NCBI GenBank assembly: GCA_964449845.1 | Contig: CAYVES010000083.1 | Location: 1-9,778, forward strand | Reading direction: 5' to 3' | DNA length: 9,778 bases | DNA from: SOKG01 sp964449845 | Lineage (GTDB): Bacteria > Chloroflexota > Dehalococcoidia > SZUA-161 | Shown: one piece after another, positions 1 to 5,794 of the stretch | How the letters are laid out: each line of letters begins with the position of its first letter | Position numbering within the stretch: position 1 is the stretch's first letter | Made by a program: the position numbers and the translations under genes | The notes under the pieces: model-generated | What the model saw: only the letters and a program-made list of their open reading frames with translations | Database searches by the model: none | Told to the model about the DNA's origin: nothing

Positions 1-20
1 CAATGACGCTAGGCGTTCAC

Positions 21-100
21 CCTCACCTAACCTCTCCCTTCAAGGGAGAGGAATTGTCAATCCTCCCTCCCCTGGCGGGAGGGAGTTAGAGGGAGGGGGA
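21..100. repeat. Inverted pair of GC-rich palindromic repeat units (REP/BIME-like)
   Basis: Two related units face each other around a centre near position 57. The left unit has a perfect 10-bp hairpin, CCTCTCCCTT (31-40) with AAGGGAGAGG (42-51), preceded by CCTAAC (26-31) and followed by GGAATTG (50-56). Read on the minus strand, the right unit has the same order of parts: TCTAAC (85-90), a 9-bp hairpin (arms 63-71 and 77-85, loop CTGGC) and GGATTG (58-63). This layout, copies in opposite orientation with a palindrome in each, resembles the paired REP sequences of bacterial interspersed mosaic elements. No transposase or coding frame accompanies them. That the family is dispersed in the genome is inference; one window cannot show it. 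Confidence 0.65.
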
Positions 101-127
101 TAGAATTTCTCCTTCATCCTTTCTGTC

Positions 128-147
128 ATTCCCGCTCTCGCGGGAAT
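128..147. repeat. Short perfect palindrome ATTCCCGC/GCGGGAAT
   Basis: The arms ATTCCCGC (128-135) and GCGGGAAT (140-147) pair perfectly over 8 bp around a TCTC tetraloop. The sequence differs from the repeat pair at 21-100, so it is a separate extragenic palindrome. No run of T follows on either strand, so an intrinsic terminator is unlikely. Hairpins of this ATTCCCGC type are familiar as dispersed intergenic repeats in many bacterial genomes; calling this one such a repeat is inference. Confidence 0.55.
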
Positions 148-210
148 CCAACCCCTTAGCATTTACCAGAGCACGGTAGCTGCTTTCACCGCAAGCGTTC
201 AACTTGCTGG

Positions 211-291
211 ACTCTGTCCCAAAAGGTAGCGTTGCCACTCCTGTGGCTACGAATTCTCCCCCGTGACAGGAGTCACGACGCTACACAGAGT
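211..291. repeat. 81-nt nested inverted repeat with two alternative folds
   Basis: The outer arms ACTCTGT (211-217) and ACAGAGT (285-291) are perfectly complementary. Inside them GTAGCGT (226-232) pairs with ACGCTAC (278-284). The core can then fold in two ways. One is a long stem in which ACTCCTGT (237-244) pairs with ACAGGAGT (266-273). The other is two local hairpins, GCCAC-TCCT-GTGGC (234-247) and GTGAC-AGGA-GTCAC (263-276), whose tetraloops are themselves complementary. The element lies upstream of the promoter of the downstream gene, so it is probably not part of that gene's leader. It has no coding frame and no clear target-site duplication. It could be a MITE-like remnant, a protein-binding cruciform or a small structured RNA; sequence alone does not decide. 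Confidence 0.6.
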
Positions 292-328
292 GAGGCTTAT
301 GCACAACTCCAATTGAACGCCCCTACTT

Positions 329-357
329 TTGCGCCGCTTAGGGAAAGAAGCTATAAT
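329..357 (+). promoter_or_regulatory. Sigma-70-type promoter of the gamma-carbonic-anhydrase-like gene
   Basis: A perfect -10 hexamer TATAAT (352-357) is preceded by a 17-bp spacer and a weak -35, TTGCGC (329-334). Transcription would begin near 364, leaving a leader of about 22 nt that contains the AGGAGG ribosome binding site. The ATG inside this -10 box (356-358) would then lie upstream of the transcript start, which argues against using it as the start codon. The call rests on consensus match and spacing only. Confidence 0.6.
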
Positions 358-373
358 GGCCGCGTCTATGACT

Positions 374-379
374 AGGAGG
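374..379 (+). promoter_or_regulatory. Strong Shine-Dalgarno that decides a TTG start
   Basis: AGGAGG (374-379) sits 6 nt upstream of the TTG at 386-388, near-ideal spacing. The upstream in-frame candidates, TTG 329 and ATG 356, have no such site. Starting at 386 gives a protein that begins MIRSFNGKTP, the usual N-terminus of this family. Confidence 0.75.
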
Positions 380-385
380 TCTCGG

Positions 386-892
386 TTGATTAGAAGCTTC
401 AATGGGAAGACGCCAAGGATAGCTGAGTCTGCCTTTATCAGTGAGGCGGCGTATGTTATCGGCGATGTCGAGATCGGGGAGCACTCGAATGTCTGGCCTG
501 GCGCTGTGATCAGGGCTGACTTCGCCGCCATAAAGATCGGTAGTTATGTCGATATCGAGGACAACTGCACGTTGCATGCGGGAACTGATATGGAGATCAG
601 CGACAACGTAATAGTGGGACATGGCGCTGTGGTGCATAGCAGTAAAGTGGGGAGCAGGGTGCTCATCGGTATGAACGCTACCACTTTGCATAACTCCGAG
701 ATCGGCGATCACAGTATTGTCGGCGCGGGCTCGGTGGTTACTGAGGGCATGGTGATCCCTCCCGGCTCCTTTGTTGTCGGAGTGCCAGCAAAGGTCAAGA
801 GGCAGGTCACTGAGAAACAGAAGGGCTGGATGGAAGGGCATGAGAACTTCTATCCCAACCTGGCGGAGCAATACAAGGAGGAGGGGCTCTAG
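386..892 (+). CDS. Gamma-carbonic anhydrase-like hexapeptide-repeat protein
   Basis: This 168-residue protein belongs to the left-handed beta-helix (hexapeptide repeat) family of gamma-type carbonic anhydrases, alongside YrdA/PaaY/CamH-type proteins. Known members are trimers that hold zinc or iron between subunits, and some interconvert CO2 and bicarbonate. Repeats run from about residue 10 to 140 (IGDVEIG, IKIG, VIVGHG, VLIGMN, SIVGAG). From the TTG start the three expected metal ligands are His64, His79 and His84, and Arg43, Asp45 and Asp59 match conserved active-site positions. Glu58 stands where the archaeal Cam enzyme has Gln75. The acidic loop carrying Cam's proton-shuttle glutamate is absent, as is usual in the short CamH-like forms, so enzymatic activity is not assured. 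A tail of about 20 residues (QKGWMEGHENFY onward) follows the helix. The gene has its own promoter and converges on argS, with 5 nt between the stop codons. Family assignment is firm; catalytic function is inferred. Confidence 0.88.
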   Translation: MIRSFNGKTPRIAESAFISEAAYVIGDVEIGEHSNVWPGAVIRADFAAIKIGSYVDIEDNCTLHAGTDMEISDNVIVGHGAVVHSSKVGSRVLIGMNATTLHNSEIGDHSIVGAGSVVTEGMVIPPGSFVVGVPAKVKRQVTEKQKGWMEGHENFYPNLAEQYKEEGL

Positions 893-897
893 CGGGC

Positions 898-2556
898 TCA
901 CATGTGCTCAGGGGCGGTCATTCCCATGAGACCAAGGGTCTTGGCGAAGACGATCTGGGCTGCATTGACCAGATTCAGCCGAGCCCAGGTCAGCGCCTCG
1001 TCGTCGGAGACGACCCGACATTGCTTGTAGAAACTGTGGAAAGCGGTTGCCAGTTCCTGGGCGAAGTATGGCAGGTGGTGGGGTTCGAGATTTCTAGCGG
1101 CAAGCTCTATTAGCTCGGGGAACAACACCATCCTGCGGATCAGGTTGAGTTCAGCATCGGTGGTGAGCAAGGCCACATCCCCGTGGGTGCAGTCGATATT
1201 CCTCTCCTGGGCAAAGCGCTGGATGCTTGCTATGCGTGCGTGCGCATATTGGACGTAATAGACCGGGTTATCGGCCGATTCGCGCTTTGCCAGGTCCATG
1301 TCGAAGTCCATCTGGCTGTCAGCCGAGCGTGAGAGGAAGAAGAAACGGCAGGCATCCGCTCCCACCTCGTCCACCAGCTCGCGCAAGGTGATAAGCTCAC
1401 CGGTACGCTTCGAGACTCTGAGCACGTTCTCCCCACGGCGCAGGGTGACCATCTGCGAGATTATTATCCCCAGCTTCTCACGGGCGACCCCCAGTGCACT
1501 GATCACCGCCTTCATCCGTGAGACATGACCCTGATGGTCGGCTCCCCAGATGTTGATCACCTTGTCGAAGCCACGTTGCAGAAACTTGTTGTAGTGATAG
1601 GCGATGTCTGAGGCAAAGTAGGTGGGCACGCCGTTGCTGCGCACCAGTACGTTATCCTTGTCCTCGCCGAGAGCAGTAGAGACAAACCATTGTGCCCCTT
1701 CTCTCTCTTCGATGTGGCCACCCTGTCTCAACAGAGCCATCGCCTGTTCATACTGGCTATTTTCAAAGAGGCTGAGCTCGCTGAACCAGCTATCGAACTC
1801 GACTCCCAGAGACTCAAGGTCTGAGCGAATGGCTTTGATAGTCTTGTCGAGACCGATTGCTCCCAGCTCCTGGATTGCTTCCTCTGGAGCTAGGTCAAGG
1901 AAAGCATCTCCCTTTTCGGCGGCAATCTCGTGGGCAAGCTCCACCGGATAAGAGCCCTGGTAGCCATCAGGAGGCATTTCGCTCTCTTTGCCCAGGGCCT
2001 GCAGATAGCGGCAATAGAGGGAGCGGTAGAAAGCGTCCATCTGGTTGCCGGCGTCATTGACGTAGTATTCCTTTTCCACAGCATAGCCAGCGGCGCTAAG
2101 CATGTTGGCCAGGGTGCTGCCGAGGACGGCGCCCCGCCCGTGCCCGACGTGGATTGGCCCTGTAGGGTTAACGCTAACGAATTCGATCTGGACTCTCGAC
2201 CCTTTCCCCAGATCGAGGCTTCCGTAATCCTCTCCAGCACTCAATATCTCCTCTACCTGCTGGGTGAGCCATTTACTTGTCAGCAAGAAATTGATGAAGC
2301 CTGGGGCTGCCACTGATACCCTCTCCACCCCCTCGATTCGAGGCAAGAGGTTTGCCAGTATCTTGGCTATGGCCATAGGCTCCATTCGGGCTGCTCTCCC
2401 CATCTTCAGCGGGAGGCTTGAGGCATAGTCACCGTGCTCCGGGTTCTGTGGGTGCTCCAAGGTGATCTCAGGCAGGGCAATCGGTGGCAGCAGCTCCTTT
2501 GTTTGGGCTTCTTTGGCTGCTTGCTCCAGAAGCTCAGCAATTTTGTGTTTAGGCAT
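898..2556 (-). CDS. argS: Arginyl-tRNA synthetase (class I)
   Basis: The protein attaches arginine to tRNA-Arg in the cytoplasm. Starting at the ATG at 2556 it has 552 residues, normal for bacterial ArgS. The N-terminal Add-1 domain covers about residues 1-100. The class I signature HVGH is at 136-139 within VNPTGPIHVGHGRG, GADHQGH is at 338-344, and the KMSKS-equivalent loop reads VSKRTG (381-386), degenerate as in many ArgS proteins. The C-terminal DALR anticodon-binding domain runs from YVQYAHARI (about 433) to the typical end GLMGMTAPEHM. A GTG at 2586 would add 10 residues and overlap recG by 28 nt. I prefer the ATG, which lies 2 nt after the recG stop, because the resulting N-terminus MPKHKIAELLEQ fits the family. 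It has a GGAGGGGAG ribosome binding site (2568-2576) 11 nt upstream. It is last in the fakA-degV-recG-argS run, and no terminator follows it. Confidence 0.95.
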   Translation of the reverse strand: MPKHKIAELLEQAAKEAQTKELLPPIALPEITLEHPQNPEHGDYASSLPLKMGRAARMEPMAIAKILANLLPRIEGVERVSVAAPGFINFLLTSKWLTQQVEEILSAGEDYGSLDLGKGSRVQIEFVSVNPTGPIHVGHGRGAVLGSTLANMLSAAGYAVEKEYYVNDAGNQMDAFYRSLYCRYLQALGKESEMPPDGYQGSYPVELAHEIAAEKGDAFLDLAPEEAIQELGAIGLDKTIKAIRSDLESLGVEFDSWFSELSLFENSQYEQAMALLRQGGHIEEREGAQWFVSTALGEDKDNVLVRSNGVPTYFASDIAYHYNKFLQRGFDKVINIWGADHQGHVSRMKAVISALGVAREKLGIIISQMVTLRRGENVLRVSKRTGELITLRELVDEVGADACRFFFLSRSADSQMDFDMDLAKRESADNPVYYVQYAHARIASIQRFAQERNIDCTHGDVALLTTDAELNLIRRMVLFPELIELAARNLEPHHLPYFAQELATAFHSFYKQCRVVSDDEALTWARLNLVNAAQIVFAKTLGLMGMTAPEHM

Positions 2557-2558
2557 AG

Positions 2559-4946
2559 CTAGTTCAACTCCCCTCCACTCTCCCACAGTCGGCTGACCTC
2601 CCTGGCAAGGAGCCCGTGCTCTGGCTGCCGTAGGTAGGGGTCGGCGTCGAAAAGGCGAATTGCTTCCCTGCGGGCAAGCTCCAGAAGCTCCATATCGGAG
2701 AGCTTGGCCATCTTCAAATCGGGGAGGCCACTCTGGCGGGTGCCGAAGAACTCGCCTGGCCCCCTGAGCTTCAAATCCTCCTCGGCGAGGGCAAACCCGT
2801 CGTGAGTGCGTTGGAGGAGAGAAAGACGCTGCCTTGCATCTGCCGACGGGGTCTCGGCGAGGAGCAGGCAGTAGCTCTGGTGCTCTGCTCTCCCCACGCG
2901 GCCGCGAAACTGGTGTAGCTGCGCCATCCCGAAGCGATCGGCGCCCTCGATTAGCATCACCGTGGCATTGGGGACATCTACTCCTACCTCCACCACTGGC
3001 GTTGATACCAGTATGTCAAGATCGCCGCTACGAAAGCGCCGCATCACCTCTTCTTTTTCCGAACTGGAAAGCCTCCCGTGGAGCAGACCCAGCCGTAGCT
3101 CGGGGAAGACGGCCTGAGAGAGGCGCTCATATTCGGTGATCGCTGCCTTGGTCTCGATAGCTTCCGATTCCTCGATTAGGGGGCAGATAATAAATGCTTG
3201 GTGTCCAACGGCAATCTGTTTGCGAACGAAATCGTAGGCACTTTGCCGCTGCCTGGGGCTGAGCCATTTGGTCTTGATCTCAATCCTCCCCGGAGGGAGT
3301 TCGTCGATTACCGAAAGGTCGAGATCGCCGTAGAGGGTGAGCGCCAGAGTACGTGGGATCGGGGTGGCGCTCATCACCAGGACATGGGGAGTCGAACCTT
3401 TGGAGCGCAGCTCCGAGCGCTGCATTACCCCGAAGCGATGTTGCTCATCGACTACACACAGCCCTAGCTGCTTGAACTCTACCCCTTTCTGGATCAGGGC
3501 GTGGGTGCCGATTATAATGTCGATTTCTCCTGAGGAGATACTCTCCTGGAGATATTGCTTCGAGCTTTCTCTGAGGCCACCGGTAAGGAGGCCAACGCCG
3601 ATAGGGTGAGGGAGCAGCGATGCATAGATGCTAAAGGGCTTGCCATTGCCTGCCTCACCGCTTGCCCTGCTCAGGAGGCCACATATGCTCTCGAAATGCT
3701 GTTCTGCCAATATCTCCGTTGGTGCCATGAGAGCAGCCTGATAGCCGCTGGCGGCAGCCATCAGCATTGCTACTGTGGCGACCACTGTCTTGCCGCTGCC
3801 GACTTCTCCCTGCAAGAGCCGGCTCATCGGCTTCGATTTGCTCAGGGCTTCCTGAATTTCGCCAAGAGCGCGTTTCTGAGCGGTGGTCATGGTGAAAGGC
3901 AGGGAATTGAAGAAGGGCTCAAGGCAGCGGCCATCGACCTCGAAGGCATTACCTGTTCCCTCTTCCTGCCAGTCTCTTTTCTTAGATAGCACGCCAAGCT
4001 GGATTAGGAAGAGTTCGTCGAAAGCCAGTCGCCTCCGGGCCTGGTCTTTCCTCAGCTCGTTATCGGGATAGTGCGCTTGTCCGATTGCTTCGGAAAGTGA
4101 GAGCAGCACAGCTCTCTTTCTGACACCTTCGGGGAGGAAATCCGGCAGCTTGGGCAGCCAACGGTCGAGGGTTCCCTTAACTAACCTCCGCACCACCCGA
4201 GGCGACAGCCCCGCAGTTAGAGGATAAACGGGTACCAGCCTCCCAGTGTGAGTGAGGTCGTTGGCCTCCAGATGCTCCCACTCAGGGGATTCGAACACTT
4301 TCCTCCCGCGAAAGAGGCCCACCCTGCCGCTAATCACCACCCGGCTATTGGGGGTGAGCTTCTTGGCAAGATACGGCTGATTGAACCACACAACCCTTAT
4401 ATTGCCCGATTCGTCACCAACGATAGCTTGTGTTGCTCGCCTGCGGTTTGATGCGGTCATCTCAGCGGCCTCCCAGATGGAGGCCACGATAGTCTGCTCC
4501 AACCCCACTTCAAGCTCTGAGATGAGCTTTCTCTGGCTGTAGTCGATATGGCGCCGGGGGAAGAAGTAGAGAAGCTGGTGCAGTGTCTTCACTCCCAGCT
4601 TGCCGAATTTAGTGGCAAGGCTTGAGCTTATACCCTTGATCGATGTAATTGGGGCGTCAAGATATCGGTCGATATCGCTCTCGGGGCGCCGTCGGGGGGG
4701 TTGAGGCAAAGGCGGTGCCTTTGGTGTTCCAGTGGCAAGTCGCTCCAGTACGCTCCTGACCCATTTCTCCCGTTCCCCTTCGTGTAGGGTGGAGTAGCTC
4801 AGCGAAAGCAGGCGAGCGAGCTTCGGGTCGGCCGGAGTCAAGTTACGCAAGAACTTATCCAGGCCGCCCATTACTGCCAGATCGCGGTATCCTTTGGCCC
4901 GCTCCAGTTCGAGGACCTTACGTAACTGCTCGATTGCTACATTCAA
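2559..4946 (-). CDS. recG: ATP-dependent DNA helicase RecG
   Basis: RecG is a superfamily 2 helicase that regresses stalled replication forks and processes branched recombination intermediates. At 795 residues it is about 100 longer than E. coli RecG. The extra length is mostly an N-terminal region (about 1-90: helical, then a Pro/Arg-rich linker near 77-89), as in cyanobacterial and Chloroflexota homologues. The wedge/OB domain spans about 95-250. Helicase motifs are clear: Walker A GEVGSGKT (380-387), DEQH box (500-503), SATPIPRT (526-533), motif VI QFRGRVGR (679-686) and the RecG-specific GPGEFFGTRQSG (729-740). A segment near 426-448 (RASGEAGNGKPF onward) looks like an insertion of about 20 residues between EILAEQHFES and the LLTGGL strand. 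The start is a TTG whose TTGA overlaps the degV stop, with AAGGGG (4951-4956) 4 nt upstream. The overlap suggests translational coupling. Confidence 0.95.
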   Translation of the reverse strand: MNVAIEQLRKVLELERAKGYRDLAVMGGLDKFLRNLTPADPKLARLLSLSYSTLHEGEREKWVRSVLERLATGTPKAPPLPQPPRRRPESDIDRYLDAPITSIKGISSSLATKFGKLGVKTLHQLLYFFPRRHIDYSQRKLISELEVGLEQTIVASIWEAAEMTASNRRRATQAIVGDESGNIRVVWFNQPYLAKKLTPNSRVVISGRVGLFRGRKVFESPEWEHLEANDLTHTGRLVPVYPLTAGLSPRVVRRLVKGTLDRWLPKLPDFLPEGVRKRAVLLSLSEAIGQAHYPDNELRKDQARRRLAFDELFLIQLGVLSKKRDWQEEGTGNAFEVDGRCLEPFFNSLPFTMTTAQKRALGEIQEALSKSKPMSRLLQGEVGSGKTVVATVAMLMAAASGYQAALMAPTEILAEQHFESICGLLSRASGEAGNGKPFSIYASLLPHPIGVGLLTGGLRESSKQYLQESISSGEIDIIIGTHALIQKGVEFKQLGLCVVDEQHRFGVMQRSELRSKGSTPHVLVMSATPIPRTLALTLYGDLDLSVIDELPPGRIEIKTKWLSPRQRQSAYDFVRKQIAVGHQAFIICPLIEESEAIETKAAITEYERLSQAVFPELRLGLLHGRLSSSEKEEVMRRFRSGDLDILVSTPVVEVGVDVPNATVMLIEGADRFGMAQLHQFRGRVGRAEHQSYCLLLAETPSADARQRLSLLQRTHDGFALAEEDLKLRGPGEFFGTRQSGLPDLKMAKLSDMELLELARREAIRLFDADPYLRQPEHGLLAREVSRLWESGGELN

Positions 4947-5785
4947 TGTTCCCCTTCCACTACAGATACCGCGATCACATGCGGGCCGACGTGGGCTCCT
5001 ACTACAGGGCTGACCTTCGACCTGTAGATGCGCTCTTTGGGGAATAGAGAGTCCAGACGGTTGATGAGCAGCTCCGCTTCATCAGGGGTAGTAGCATGTT
5101 CAACAGCTAAGCTGCTGATATGGGAGAAGCCAGCTACGAAATCGTAGAGGTATTCAATAGCCTTGGCCCTGCCACGCACCCTGCCAAAGGGATAGGCCTC
5201 ACCATCCTTGATGCCGAGGATGGGGTTTATCTTGAGCAAACTCCCCATCAGTGCCTGGGCTCTGCCAATACGCCCACCTCTCCTCAGGTACTCCAGGGTA
5301 TCAAAGGTAATGCGGACATGCACTCGAGAGATGGTGCGATGCACTGCCTCCACGACCTCGTCAAGGCTGGCCCCAGTCTGAGCCGACTGCGCGGCAGCAA
5401 TGACTATCAAGCCCTGTCCCATTATCCCCGATAGAGTGTCGATGACCTCAATCCGGCAGCGCTTCTCTACCATATCCTTTGCTAATAGGGCGTTATCATA
5501 GGCAGCACCAAATCTGGAGGAGAGATTAACGGAAACGATTTCATCGGTTTCCTCGGCAAGTGTGGTAAAGGCGGCATGGAAATCCCTGGGGGAGGTGGCG
5601 GAGGTGGTGGGAAGAATAGGGCTACTTGCTAGCCTATGGTAAAAATCCTCAGTGCTGAGGTCGATGCCATCACGATATTCCTCGGTACTGAAACAGACGT
5701 ACTGTGGCACAATAGTAATCCGCAATTCCTGAGCTACAGAAGACGGAATATCAGATGTGCTGTCGGTTACCACCCTGACTACCAC
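4943..5785 (-). CDS. degV: DegV family fatty-acid-binding protein (FakB-like)
   Basis: This 280-residue DegV-fold (COG1307) protein would bind a fatty acid and present it to the kinase FakA, giving acyl-phosphate. Motifs in order are TDSTSD (7-12), TTSATSP (60-66, the Thr/Ser pair expected at the carboxylate end of the fatty acid), SVNLSSRFGAAYDNA (85-99), LRRGGRIG (167-174), SLLKINPIL (182-190) and the C-terminal GAHVGPH (263-269) with the conserved His266. Length is standard. The GTG start at 5785 follows a GGGGG-containing ribosome binding site (5790-5796) that overlaps the fakA stop codon. The fakA gene ends only 9 nt upstream, which supports the FakA/FakB pairing. The fatty acid preferred cannot be read from the sequence. 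DegV proteins were long described as unknown function; the FakB role is transferred from studied Firmicutes homologues. Confidence 0.9.
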   Translation of the reverse strand: MVVRVVTDSTSDIPSSVAQELRITIVPQYVCFSTEEYRDGIDLSTEDFYHRLASSPILPTTSATSPRDFHAAFTTLAEETDEIVSVNLSSRFGAAYDNALLAKDMVEKRCRIEVIDTLSGIMGQGLIVIAAAQSAQTGASLDEVVEAVHRTISRVHVRITFDTLEYLRRGGRIGRAQALMGSLLKINPILGIKDGEAYPFGRVRGRAKAIEYLYDFVAGFSHISSLAVEHATTPDEAELLINRLDSLFPKERIYRSKVSPVVGAHVGPHVIAVSVVEGEH

Positions 5786-5794
5786 AAAGCCCCC

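Larger units (their letters stand above)
1..328. other. Gene-free intergenic stretch with palindromic repeats
   Basis: No convincing gene lies here. The reverse-strand open frame across 247-531 runs through both the inverted repeat and the start of the next gene and has no family resemblance. I see no tRNA, riboswitch or rho-independent terminator. Besides the annotated repeats, only a weak 5-bp hairpin is visible (GCAAG 191-195 with CTTGC 203-207). What lies to the left of position 1 is unknown. Confidence 0.6.

Noticed and set aside
31..147. Hairpins at the left end as rho-independent terminators or a CRISPR array
   Set aside because: None is followed by a T run, and there are no equal-length direct repeats with spacers; they fit extragenic palindromes better.
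211..291. tRNA-like cloverleaf
   Set aside because: The two-hairpin drawing resembles a cloverleaf superficially, but there is no T-loop consensus, no 7-nt anticodon loop and no acceptor end.
247..531. 94-residue reverse-strand open frame
   Set aside because: It runs across the inverted repeat, the promoter and the start of the real gene, with no family resemblance or convincing ribosome binding site.
338..901. 187-residue reverse-strand open frame antisense to the carbonic-anhydrase-like gene
   Set aside because: It mirrors the real gene almost end to end, has no recognisable family, a His-rich composition typical of antisense frames, and would overlap the argS stop. The plus-strand frame has clear family motifs.
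1930..2316. 128-residue plus-strand open frame inside argS
   Set aside because: The argS frame over the same bases carries HVGH and other conserved motifs; the opposing frame is a shadow in GC-rich DNA.
2557..2586. GTG start at 2586 for argS
   Set aside because: It would overlap recG by 28 nt and add an atypical GEWRGVELA stretch; the ATG at 2556 follows the recG stop and fits the family N-terminus.
3555..3989. 144-residue plus-strand open frame inside recG
   Set aside because: It lies opposite the RecG Walker A region and has no recognisable domain.
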